From assembly GCA_002483425.1 (NCBI GenBank), contig DLHW01000062.1, positions 12,892-22,163 of the forward strand: a stretch of 9,272 nt of DNA, written 5' to 3'. This document shows, piece after piece, positions 1 to 6,491 of the stretch. This DNA is from Methylococcaceae bacterium UBA7658. GTDB taxonomy: Bacteria; Pseudomonadota; Gammaproteobacteria; Methylococcales; Methylomonadaceae. Position numbers and translations under genes: made by a program. The notes beneath the pieces were generated by a model. The model ran no database searches. It worked only from the letters and a program-made list of their open reading frames with translations, and was not told where the DNA came from. Each line of letters begins with the position of its first letter. The first letter of the stretch is position 1.

Positions 1-1072
1 GGATGTTAGTCGAAATGCTGCGAAAAGTATTGTTGACCTGCCGCTTGACCGAGCGTTTGACGGCGGTCAGATTTTCCTTGGCGGCTTCGTATTCGAAACT
101 CGCTTGCCGGGTCCGTGAGTTGACCGCGCCACCTTCAAATAATGGCACGTTCAGTTGCACCCCGATATTTTGCGTGTCGCCGCGCGGGCCAAACGCCGAT
201 CCGTTTTCGGTGACGCCGTATGAACCGACCAAATCGAGTTTCGGCAAATGACCGCTGCGCTGAATGTCGATGGTTTTACGAGCGAATTCCATCTGGTTGA
301 ATGCGGCGATAATTTTGAGGTTATTCGTTTCCGCGCTTTCGTCCCACTTCGATACATTGTCTGGCTCGGGTTTTTTGAGCGGCAGGTTTTCGCCTAACGG
401 CGCCAAATCGCCTTCGCTAGTGCCGGTGATTTCTCTTAGTGCTTCTTTTTGGTTGTCCAGGTTATTCGCGGCTTCCAGTTCGTTGGCGCTGGTTTCGTCG
501 AAAGCAGCTTGGGCTTCGTAAACATCGGTAATGGGAATCACACCGGCTTCGAACCTGGCTTTAGCCTGTTCGAGCTGTTTAGCGATCGCCGCCTTCTCAG
601 CAAGCGTGAAATCGAGGTTGTCCTGCGCCGATAGCACATTGAAATAAGCTTCGGTTGTTCTGACCATCAGGTTTTGCAACTCGGCTTGATACGTGGCTTC
701 CGCCTGGGCGATCTGGTTATCCGATTGACTCAATTGCACCCAATGATCCCAATGAAATAAAGGTTGCGTAACATTGAGACTGAACGAATGATTCCAGTAT
801 TCTTGATTGGCGGGAAATAAGTTATTTAGCTGCGCAATTCTGTTATGCCGCCATTCCCGGCCGGTAGAACCGGTCGCGGCCACCGTAGGAAAAAACCGGG
901 CTAACCCTTGCGGCCGGCTTTCACCTGCTGCCGATTGCTTAGCTTCCGCCTGCTTGACAATAGGATCGTTTTGTAACGCGCGTTCGTAAATATCCACCAG
1001 GTTCTCAGCTTTAAGCAGGTAAGGAAAGCTTATTAAGAGCATAGCGGTCAGTTGGAATAAGTTTGGTCTCAT
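1..1072 (-). CDS. tolC: TolC-family outer-membrane efflux protein, 3' end missing
   Basis: Reading the minus strand from the ATG at 1072-1070 gives 357 uninterrupted codons that run off the left edge; the family is usually about 420-490 residues, so the C-terminus is outside the window. Residues 1-22 form a Sec signal peptide (MRPN, hydrophobic core, then LLKA before ENLVDIYERALQNDP). That last stretch is the typical mature start of TolC proteins. Family hallmarks follow: QPLFHWD near 103-109, RTTEAYFNVLSAQDNL at 138-153, a long helical region with TDVYEAQAAFDE at 182-193, and the second-half repeat VPLFEGG at 309-315. The two PLF strands reflect the internal duplication of TolC. Known role: trimeric outer-membrane channel and periplasmic tunnel for RND, ABC or MFS efflux and type I secretion. 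Its pump partners are not visible. No good Shine-Dalgarno precedes the ATG; Met11 is an alternative start but gives a poorer signal peptide. The specific substrate is unknown. Confidence 0.93.
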   Translation of the reverse strand, partial: MRPNLFQLTAMLLISFPYLLKAENLVDIYERALQNDPIVKQAEAKQSAAGESRPQGLARFFPTVAATGSTGREWRHNRIAQLNNLFPANQEYWNHSFSLNVTQPLFHWDHWVQLSQSDNQIAQAEATYQAELQNLMVRTTEAYFNVLSAQDNLDFTLAEKAAIAKQLEQAKARFEAGVIPITDVYEAQAAFDETSANELEAANNLDNQKEALREITGTSEGDLAPLGENLPLKKPEPDNVSKWDESAETNNLKIIAAFNQMEFARKTIDIQRSGHLPKLDLVGSYGVTENGSAFGPRGDTQNIGVQLNVPLFEGGAVNSRTRQASFEYEAAKENLTAVKRSVKRQVNNTFRSISTNI

Positions 1073-1103
1073 ACAGTATTGGATAAGATGGCTTTTCAGC
1101 ATT

Positions 1104-1116
1104 TACCTGACAGGTA
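1104..1116. promoter_or_regulatory. 13-bp palindrome, candidate operator
   Basis: TACCTG-A-CAGGTA is a perfect inverted repeat with one central base. It sits in the 109-bp gap between the divergent tolC-like gene and the lipoprotein hydrolase gene, 32 bp upstream of the tolC start. A dyad of this kind suits a dimeric repressor such as the TetR or MarR families that often control efflux genes. No regulator gene is visible and I could not place clear promoter hexamers around it, so the operator role is inference. Confidence 0.35.
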
Positions 1117-1181
1117 CTACGAGTTTGCTTGAGTAAATGATAGTATTTGCAGGTTTTTTCGGATTCCCTTCACTATAACGC

Positions 1182-2423
1182 ATGAAACTTGTATTTAAAA
1201 TCTTCTTTTTCTTATTCTTACCGGCCTTCTTAAGCGGTTGCGCCAGCTTGGGCAAAGGCATGGTGGAAGGCTTTTTGGAAAAGCAAGATGAAACGGACAC
1301 ACGAGTTTGCGAAATTTGGGGCAAAGCCTTCGGCGGTCTCGCGCCGTTTCTGGATAATAAGCTGGGCAAGATGAAGGTCTTGATGGTGCACGGTGTCGGC
1401 GACCATTTACCGGGCTATTCGACCCAGTTTGTCGAAAAATTGGCGAGGGAGCTCGATTTGCCGGTCATGTCCGCACAAAAGAAAAACATTACCTTAACCA
1501 GCCGGATCGACAGCAATAAAAATTTGGGGAATTTAAGCGTCGTCCGGTTTTTGAGCAAGGACAAACAAAAAGAATTGATGTTCTATGAGTTGACATGGTC
1601 CGCCATTACCGCCAAACAAAAAGAAGTGCTGGCATACGACAATTCGGGAGAATATTCGTTCCGGCGAGCGGAAATTAACGACCTCATGAAGAAATTTTCC
1701 AACGATACCGGTCCCGACCCGATCATCTATTTAGGCGAAAGCCGGGAAGATATACTGGTTTCTTTCGCCCAGGCCTTTTGCTGGATGATTAAAAGCGACT
1801 GGCAAGAACTCCCCGATGGCGTGTCACAGGCTTGCTCCTTTAACGACGATACGCTGGCGAAAAACCTGGCGGTCGACCAATATGCCTTCGTGTCGCACAG
1901 CCTCGGCAGCCGGATAACGATCGATGGTTTGCAACGGATCGCTTCGCTGATCGATAAACGCGACGTGGATTTTAGGGAAACGCTCAAACATAAAACTATA
2001 CCGATTTACATGATGTCCAACCAATTGCCCATGCTGCAACTCGGCCGGGCTTTGCCGGAAGTCAACAACCAAAAATCATCTTATTGCCGGCCGGGCGGGG
2101 AAAATTACGAAAAGAGGATGCTGGCGAGCACACCCATCATTGCTTTCAGCGATCCGAACGACCTGTTGAGTTACGCCATCCCGAGCGGATTTGTCGATAA
2201 GTATCTGGATTCCCGGCTTTGCACCGATGTCACCAACATCAACATCAACGTCGCAAAAATCATCAATGCCTTCAATTTCGGCAAAGTCGCCAACCCACTG
2301 GACGCTCATATCGGCTACGATACCGATGAACGGGTTATCGCTTTGATTGCAAAAGGAATTGGGAATAGCTGGACCGCCAAAAAAGTCAACGAACGTTGTA
2401 ATTGGGTTGAAACAATTGATTGA
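1182..2423 (+). CDS. putative lipoprotein, alpha/beta-hydrolase fold
   Basis: A 413-residue protein with a type II signal peptide: MKLVFK, a Phe/Leu-rich core and the lipobox LSGC with Cys20 as the probable lipidated residue. The rest resembles a serine alpha/beta hydrolase. KVLMVHGVGDH (65-75) looks like strand 3 with the oxyanion HG. YAFVSHSLGS (234-243) looks like the nucleophile elbow, with Ser240 and a variant SHSLG in place of GHSLG. FSDPNDLLSY (322-331) supplies a candidate acid (Asp324 or Asp327), and NPLDAHIGY (371-379) a candidate His376. These four blocks are in the correct order and spacing. Substrate and reaction are unknown; a membrane-anchored esterase or lipase acting in the periplasm is the inference. 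Seven cysteines (20, 43, 200, 218, 302, 347, 406) could include disulfides. The ATG at 1182 is chosen because the lipobox needs it, although no Shine-Dalgarno is evident. The gene is divergent from tolC and convergent with the CHRD gene, so it is probably monocistronic. Confidence 0.8.
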   Translation: MKLVFKIFFFLFLPAFLSGCASLGKGMVEGFLEKQDETDTRVCEIWGKAFGGLAPFLDNKLGKMKVLMVHGVGDHLPGYSTQFVEKLARELDLPVMSAQKKNITLTSRIDSNKNLGNLSVVRFLSKDKQKELMFYELTWSAITAKQKEVLAYDNSGEYSFRRAEINDLMKKFSNDTGPDPIIYLGESREDILVSFAQAFCWMIKSDWQELPDGVSQACSFNDDTLAKNLAVDQYAFVSHSLGSRITIDGLQRIASLIDKRDVDFRETLKHKTIPIYMMSNQLPMLQLGRALPEVNNQKSSYCRPGGENYEKRMLASTPIIAFSDPNDLLSYAIPSGFVDKYLDSRLCTDVTNININVAKIINAFNFGKVANPLDAHIGYDTDERVIALIAKGIGNSWTAKKVNERCNWVETID

Positions 2424-2452
2424 TTTAAAGACAGTGAATTCAATGCGAGAAA

Positions 2453-2480
2453 ACAGGGTGCACTTTGGCGCGCACCCTGT
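2453..2480 (-). terminator. hairpin terminator between convergent genes
   Basis: ACAGGGTGC (2453-2461) and GCACCCTGT (2472-2480) form a perfect 9-bp stem with a 10-base loop. Read on the minus strand the stem is followed by TTTCTC, a modest U-tract, so it best fits an intrinsic terminator for the CHRD gene, 27 bases past its stop. On the plus strand it lies 30 bases after the hydrolase stop but is followed by AATGCC, so termination in that direction would be weaker. Confidence 0.72.
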
Positions 2481-2506
2481 AATGCCTGTAGTAACGGTTA
2501 ATTTGG

Positions 2507-2983
2507 CTAAAACAGTTGTCCTCTCAACGCGCCGCCTGGAAAGAGCGCAGTATGAACATTTACATAAAAGTTAGCCGTATTCGTCCGCAGTTGGTTGAGT
2601 ATAGCTACTGCAACTCCACTAACGCATCCGCTTGACGTGCCCGGGTTTCCAGCGGTCGGAGCAGTCAAAGGAACTACAATGGCACCGTTAAGCCCCGCCC
2701 TATTTTGATGAATATGAGCGGCGTTTGGGGTATCGATGCCCCTGACTGTGATGCCGACACAAATAATCCCTGTCGCTACGCCTACCGGTACCGGCAAAAT
2801 ATTTGCCGTGGCGGTTCCGAAACCGTCCAAATCGCCTTGGTTGGCAACACCGGCGGCACTGACTTCATTGCCGCCCACAAGCACGGCAAAAAGAGCATCG
2901 CCCTGAGCTTGGGCTTGAGAGCCGTATAAAAATAACATCCCTGAAACTACTATAGTGCAAAAAAACAGGTTACAAAGTTTCAT
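2507..2983 (-). CDS. secreted CHRD-domain protein
   Basis: A 158-residue protein with a Sec signal peptide (residues 1-26, cleavage likely SQAQA before QGDA) followed by one complete CHRD (chordin-type) domain. Diagnostic blocks are FAVLVGGNEVSAAG (32-45), DGFGTATANI (53-62), AAHIHQNRAGLNGAIVVPL (88-106) and the C-terminal YVNVHTALFPGGALRGQLF (140-158), the classic CHRD ending. Cys75 and Cys120 are the only cysteines in the mature part and may form a disulfide. CHRD domains occur in animal chordin and in many bacterial secreted proteins; their bacterial function is not established and I do not assign one. The gene is a stand-alone unit, with a strong RBS and a -35 consensus upstream and a hairpin terminator downstream. 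It is divergent from proA. Confidence 0.92.
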   Translation of the reverse strand: MKLCNLFFCTIVVSGMLFLYGSQAQAQGDALFAVLVGGNEVSAAGVANQGDLDGFGTATANILPVPVGVATGIICVGITVRGIDTPNAAHIHQNRAGLNGAIVVPLTAPTAGNPGTSSGCVSGVAVAILNQLRTNTANFYVNVHTALFPGGALRGQLF

Positions 2984-2987
2984 GGCT

Positions 2988-2994
2988 TCACCTC
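2988..2994 (-). promoter_or_regulatory. strong Shine-Dalgarno of the CHRD gene
   Basis: Read on the minus strand this is GAGGTGA, four bases (AGCC) before the ATG at 2983. It is one of the best ribosome binding sites in the window and fixes the start of the CHRD gene, suggesting efficient translation. Confidence 0.8.
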
Positions 2995-3013
2995 ATTCGA
3001 GTGCTTAAAGTAA

Positions 3014-3042
3014 ATCTTTATCCCAGTATTTTTATTTGTCAA
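3014..3042 (-). promoter_or_regulatory. candidate sigma70-type promoter of the CHRD gene
   Basis: On the minus strand a perfect TTGACA (3042-3037) is followed after 17 bases by AAAGAT (3019-3014), or by the overlapping TAAAGA at 16 bases. The -10 is poor (3 of 6 matches) while the -35 is perfect. The site lies about 30-60 bases upstream of the CHRD start codon, in an AT-rich stretch. A weak -10 behind a perfect -35 could mean an activator-dependent promoter, but that is speculation. Confidence 0.5.
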
Positions 3043-3152
3043 TAGTTGTCTAACATGCGGTGGCTTAGGGAAACAATACCTGATTGAATTACCTATTTCA
3101 TTTAATTTCAGATGCTTAGAAAAATCACGAATTCTAGTGTAAGCTATTGCTT

Positions 3153-3182
3153 CTGTTATAAATCCGGTTTACCCGATATAAT
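3153..3182 (+). promoter_or_regulatory. candidate promoter of the proA-nadD-rsfS operon
   Basis: A perfect TATAAT -10 box at 3177-3182 lies 29 bases upstream of the proA GTG. The best -35 is CTGTTA (3153-3158) at 18 bases spacing, only 3 of 6 matches. The leader would be short, about 22 bases, with no room for a riboswitch or attenuator. Confidence 0.55.
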
Positions 3183-3211
3183 CAAAACAATACGATAGAG
3201 AGTAAATTTGT

Positions 3212-4468
3212 GTGAATATTAAAGAATACATGAACGGTCTGGGAGAACAAGCCAGAAGAGCCGGGCGGGAAATCAGCCGGACCGAAACCGCCAAAAAAAA
3301 TGCGGCGTTGCTGAAAATCGCTGAAACTATTGAGCGTAACGCCGGTAAGCTAATTGCCGAAAACGCTAAAGACTTGACAGCGGGCAAGGCGAACGGTTTA
3401 GATGCTGCCATGCTGGATCGGTTAGCGTTGACACTAAAAAGCATTGCGACGATGGCCGAAGGCTTAAGGCAAGTCGCCGCTTTGCCGGATCCGGTCGGCG
3501 AAATCACCGGTTTAAGCTACCAGCCCAGCGGTATTCAAGTCGGGCAAATGCGCGTACCTTTGGGCGTCATCGGTATTATTTACGAGTCGCGTCCGAATGT
3601 TACGGTTGATGCCGCCGCCTTATGTTTGAAATCCGGAAATGCTTGTATTCTGCGCGGCGGTTCGGAAGCCATCCACTCGAATCAAGCGATCGCCGGATGC
3701 ATTAGCCAAGGCTTAACTGACGCCGGTTTACCCGTTGAAGCAGTTCAAATCGTAGCTACAGCTGATCGTCAAGCCGTCGGCGAGCTTATCACGATGAGCC
3801 AATATGTCGATGTGATTGTGCCGCGAGGCGGCAAGAGTTTGATTGAACGTATTTCTAAAGAAGCGTCAATCCCGGTTATTAAACATCTTGACGGCATTTG
3901 TCATGTTTATATCGATGATAGCGCCGACCTTGATAAAGCCGTTACGATCGCCATGAATGCTAAAACCCATCGTTACGGCGTTTGTAATGCGATGGAAACC
4001 TTATTGGTAGCGGAAAGCATCGCAGCAAAGATTTTACCCGTTTTAGCCGGACAATATGTAAACAAAGGTGTTGAATTACGCGGCTGTTCCAAAACCTGCA
4101 CCCTTATCCCGGATTGTAAAAGGGCTAAGGAAGACGATTGGCGCACCGAGTACCTAGCCCCCATCTTATCGATAAAAATCGTGAGCGGCTTAACCGAAGC
4201 AATCGAACACATCAATTTTTACGGTTCGCTGCATACCGACACCATCGTAACCGAGGATTATACTAAAGCCAGGCAATTTCTACGGGAAGTCGACTCAAGC
4301 TCTGTCATGGTGAATGCTTCAACTCGCTTTGCCGACGGCTTCGAATACGGCTTAGGGGCCGAAATCGGAATCAGCACCGATAAACTGCATGCACGGGGAC
4401 CGGTGGGATTAACAGGCCTAACCTCTCTCAAATTTATCGTTTTAGGCGACGGTCATATCCGGCAGTAA
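3212..4468 (+). CDS. proA: gamma-glutamyl phosphate reductase
   Basis: ProA reduces gamma-glutamyl phosphate with NADPH to glutamate 5-semialdehyde, the second step of proline synthesis, in the cytoplasm. The 418 residues match the usual bacterial length of about 415-420. Family blocks visible: VPLGVIGIIYESRPNVTVDAA (116-136), CLKSGNACILRGGSEA (138-153), HLDGICHVYID (225-235), YGVCNAMETLL (255-265) with the expected catalytic thiol Cys258 of this aldehyde-dehydrogenase-like family, and the ProA signature around EHINFYGSLHTDTIV (332-346). The start is GTG at 3212, preceded by GAGAG at 3198-3202 with 9 bases spacing; the resulting MNIKEYMNGLG agrees with the family N-terminus. An ATG five codons later (3227) is possible but less well supported. 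First gene of a three-gene operon; the stop codon touches the nadD start. proB is not in the window. Confidence 0.97.
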   Translation: MNIKEYMNGLGEQARRAGREISRTETAKKNAALLKIAETIERNAGKLIAENAKDLTAGKANGLDAAMLDRLALTLKSIATMAEGLRQVAALPDPVGEITGLSYQPSGIQVGQMRVPLGVIGIIYESRPNVTVDAAALCLKSGNACILRGGSEAIHSNQAIAGCISQGLTDAGLPVEAVQIVATADRQAVGELITMSQYVDVIVPRGGKSLIERISKEASIPVIKHLDGICHVYIDDSADLDKAVTIAMNAKTHRYGVCNAMETLLVAESIAAKILPVLAGQYVNKGVELRGCSKTCTLIPDCKRAKEDDWRTEYLAPILSIKIVSGLTEAIEHINFYGSLHTDTIVTEDYTKARQFLREVDSSSVMVNASTRFADGFEYGLGAEIGISTDKLHARGPVGLTGLTSLKFIVLGDGHIRQ

Positions 4469-5116
4469 ATGATCGGTGTTTTCGGCGGTACATTCGATCC
4501 GGTTCATTACGGGCATTTGCGCTCGGCCTTAGAAGTCAAGGAACTTTTCGGACTCGATGAAATCCGGCTCATACCCAGCGCAACGCCGCCGCATCGCTCA
4601 ACCCCTTCGGCATCCGCGGAAATGCGAACCCAGATGCTTGGCTTGGCGATTACCGGTGCGCCCGGTTTCGTAATCGATACCCGAGAACTCGAAAGAACCG
4701 GATTATCTTTCATGGTATTGACATTAGAATCGTTACGACAGGATTTTCCAGCACGTCCCATGCTTTTGTTTATCGGCAGCGACGCCTTTAACCATCTAAC
4801 GGAATGGTATCAATGGCAACGTTTATTCGATTTTTCCCACGTTGTTGTTTTAACCAGACCGGGTTACAGCATCGGGCTGCTTGATGATTATTTTTCAGTC
4901 CGGTTAACTGAAAATAGAAACGAATTATCGGCTGCATTAGCTGGTAAACTGTATTTTCAACCCATCACTCAACTCGATATTTCAGCGACAGCTATCAGAG
5001 ATTTAATAACCAACGGCAGAAATCCCCGGTTTTTATTGCCGGACCCGGTACTATCCTTTATAAAAGAACATAAACTTTATATCGACAACCCTTCGAAATT
5101 AGCGACAGGAATTTGA
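4469..5116 (+). CDS. nadD: nicotinate-nucleotide adenylyltransferase
   Basis: NadD transfers AMP from ATP to nicotinate mononucleotide, making deamido-NAD in the cytoplasmic NAD synthesis pathway. The 215-residue length is normal. The N-terminal GVFGGTFDPVHYGHLR (3-18) holds the HxGH motif of nucleotidyltransferases (His13, His16). FIGSDAFNHL (101-110) is the substrate-loop block, and ISATAIRDLI (171-180) is the C-terminal ISxTxIR ATP-binding motif, here with Ala in place of the more common Ser at the third position. The ATG follows the proA TAA directly, with no spacer and no clear Shine-Dalgarno, so translation is probably coupled to proA. The same zero spacing links it to rsfS. Methionine at 4469 gives the exact family start, so I am confident of it. 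Confidence 0.97.
   Translation: MIGVFGGTFDPVHYGHLRSALEVKELFGLDEIRLIPSATPPHRSTPSASAEMRTQMLGLAITGAPGFVIDTRELERTGLSFMVLTLESLRQDFPARPMLLFIGSDAFNHLTEWYQWQRLFDFSHVVVLTRPGYSIGLLDDYFSVRLTENRNELSAALAGKLYFQPITQLDISATAIRDLITNGRNPRFLLPDPVLSFIKEHKLYIDNPSKLATGI
5107..5111 (+). promoter_or_regulatory. Shine-Dalgarno of rsfS inside the nadD end
   Basis: AGGAA at 5107-5111, within the last codons of nadD, lies five bases before the rsfS ATG at 5117. It fixes that start and lets rsfS recruit ribosomes in addition to those that finish nadD. Confidence 0.65.
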
Positions 5117-5470
5117 ATGCAAACCGAAATTTTATTGAAATTAATCCAAAATGAATTAGAAGATCGTAAAGGACTCCAAATTTCCACTTTGGATGTTCGT
5201 AATAAAACCAGTTTTACCGATTTTATGGTCGTAGTAACCGGAACCTCGGACCGCCATCTTCAATCGATGTGCGATTACGTCGCAGCCAAAGTGGCAGAAA
5301 ACGGCGTCACACCGCTGGGCATTGAAGGCGGACCCGGTTCCGATTGGATTTTGCTGGATTTAGGCGACGTAGTGGTTCACGCGATGACCGCGCCCGCCCG
5401 CGAATATTACCAGTTGGAAAAATTATGGTCGGTGGATAGACCGAACGATATTGAAAAGCAGGCCAGTTGA
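5117..5470 (+). CDS. rsfS: ribosomal silencing factor RsfS
   Basis: RsfS (formerly YbeB, DUF143/Oligomerisation family) binds ribosomal protein uL14 on the large subunit and blocks joining with the small subunit, reducing translation when nutrients run short. The 117 residues cover the whole domain: DVRNKTSFTDFMVVVTGTSDRH (26-47), the conserved EGGPGSDWILLDLGDVVVH block (70-88) and REYYQLEKLW (95-104). The gene starts immediately after the nadD TGA. nadD-rsfS linkage is common in bacteria, often with rlmH next, but here no rlmH follows and the operon ends at a convergent gene. I saw only a weak hairpin (4-bp stem at 5497-5508) downstream, so its terminator is unclear. Confidence 0.96.
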   Translation: MQTEILLKLIQNELEDRKGLQISTLDVRNKTSFTDFMVVVTGTSDRHLQSMCDYVAAKVAENGVTPLGIEGGPGSDWILLDLGDVVVHAMTAPAREYYQLEKLWSVDRPNDIEKQAS

Positions 5471-5619
5471 TTAGTCAAATCATCGCGCCAAAATCGCCGA
5501 ACCATCGGTTTAGCTTCATACTACGAATGGAATGGCAAAATGCACAGCTTCACAGGATTTCTATACATATCAATCAATTTCAGAAAGCCAATACATTCAA
5601 AATAAAGCTTTAGTGTTCA
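5471..5619. other. convergent intergenic region, no gene
   Basis: This 149-bp AT-rich gap separates the convergent rsfS and ZIP transporter genes. The start of rlmH, which often follows rsfS, is absent. The only hairpin I see is CCGA-ACCA-TCGG (5497-5508), too weak to call a terminator. No ORF of note and no RNA gene recognised. Confidence 0.6.
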
Positions 5620-6489
5620 CTATTGATGATTAGTGTCATTAATTTGAACGGTTAAAGACTCTTGACTATGCGCAACGCCATGAAGTACACAAATCATCAA
5701 TACGCCCGCTGCAATTAAACTGATTTGTTGCAGCGAAGTCTTGATATCGGTTTTTTTATGAAGTGTCGGGATTAGGTCCGCCACTGCGATGTAAATAAAA
5801 CTCGATGCAGCTAACGCCAGAAAATAAGGCAAAAGTTCAGTTAAATCCTCCAGCCAGAAGTAAGCCAAAGCGCCGCCTAGCACAGTCGTTAAACTGGCGA
5901 GGACATTATAAAACAACGCTTTGCTTCGGCTGTAACCCGTGTGCAGCAAAATGGCGAAATCCCCGACCTCCTGAGGAATTTCGTGGGCGGCTACGGCAAG
6001 GCTGGTAACGATGCCTAGTTTAATGTCGGTTAAAAATGCAGCGGCGATTAATACCCCGTCGACAAAATTATGAATTCCATCGCCGAGAATAATTAAGGCG
6101 CCGGCGGATTTGTCGATATTGTGATGATGACCGGCGCGGTGGTCGCTGCTATGGTTCTCTTGTTCGTGGTTATCTTCTCCATGCGCTTCACAGGTTTCGA
6201 CATGACAATGACGCCAAATGAGCAGTTTCTCCAAGACAAAAAAACCTAAAATCCCGGCTAAAACAGTGCCTGATAAGGTTTGAAAACAGTCTTCTTTCGT
6301 ATTGGCGAAAGCTTCCGGAATTAACCCCCAAAAAGCCACAGATAACAACGCGCCTGTGGCAAAACTAATCCCGTGCGGTAATATTTTGGCGCGTTGATCG
6401 TCCGACAGCAGGAGAAATACTCCTGCGGCAAAAACGCTCAAAATTCCGCCAAGCGCGGTAAATACGATGATTAAGAACAATAAATTCAA
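5620..6489 (-). CDS. ZIP-family divalent metal transporter, LIV-1-like
   Basis: ZIP proteins bring zinc, iron or manganese into the cytoplasm. This 289-residue inner-membrane protein shows about eight hydrophobic segments (near 2-28, 38-60, 73-92, 130-152, 159-183, 191-213, 218-241, 254-272). The metal-binding helices are clear: HNFVDGVLIAAAF (140-152) in segment four and HEIPQEVGDFAILL (169-182) in segment five, close to the LIV-1 motif HExPHExGD but with Gln173 in place of His. Between segments three and four (94-123) is a cytoplasmic-type loop with nine His and two Cys, a probable metal sensor or buffer. The ion cannot be named from sequence. The start is TTG, chosen because a strong Shine-Dalgarno lies seven bases upstream and there is no nearby in-frame ATG. 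The gene is two bases after pgeF, last in the rluD-pgeF operon. Confidence 0.92.
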   Translation of the reverse strand: MNLLFLIIVFTALGGILSVFAAGVFLLLSDDQRAKILPHGISFATGALLSVAFWGLIPEAFANTKEDCFQTLSGTVLAGILGFFVLEKLLIWRHCHVETCEAHGEDNHEQENHSSDHRAGHHHNIDKSAGALIILGDGIHNFVDGVLIAAAFLTDIKLGIVTSLAVAAHEIPQEVGDFAILLHTGYSRSKALFYNVLASLTTVLGGALAYFWLEDLTELLPYFLALAASSFIYIAVADLIPTLHKKTDIKTSLQQISLIAAGVLMICVLHGVAHSQESLTVQINDTNHQ

Positions 6490-6491
6490 AG

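Noticed and set aside
3..634. Several plus-strand ORFs of 60-85 codons
   Set aside because: They lie antisense to the continuous TolC-family reading frame and show no domain or start signal of their own.
1174..1179. TATAAC resembling a -10 box just before the lipoprotein gene
   Set aside because: It ends two bases before the start codon, so transcription from it would begin inside the coding region and lose the signal peptide.
1103..1369. Minus-strand ORF of 88 codons over the start of the lipoprotein gene
   Set aside because: It is the complement of the signal-peptide region; composition is Lys/Ser-rich by mirror effect and it has no family features.
2705..2929. Plus-strand ORF of 74 codons inside the CHRD gene
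   Set aside because: It is fully antisense to a well-supported CHRD domain.
1..3000. Idea that TolC, the lipoprotein hydrolase and the CHRD protein form one secretion system
   Set aside because: The three genes lie in alternating orientations with separate signals, and no pump or adaptor gene is in view; proximity alone is not enough.
5497..5508. Small hairpin CCGA-ACCA-TCGG after rsfS
   Set aside because: Only four base pairs and no T-run; too weak to call a terminator.
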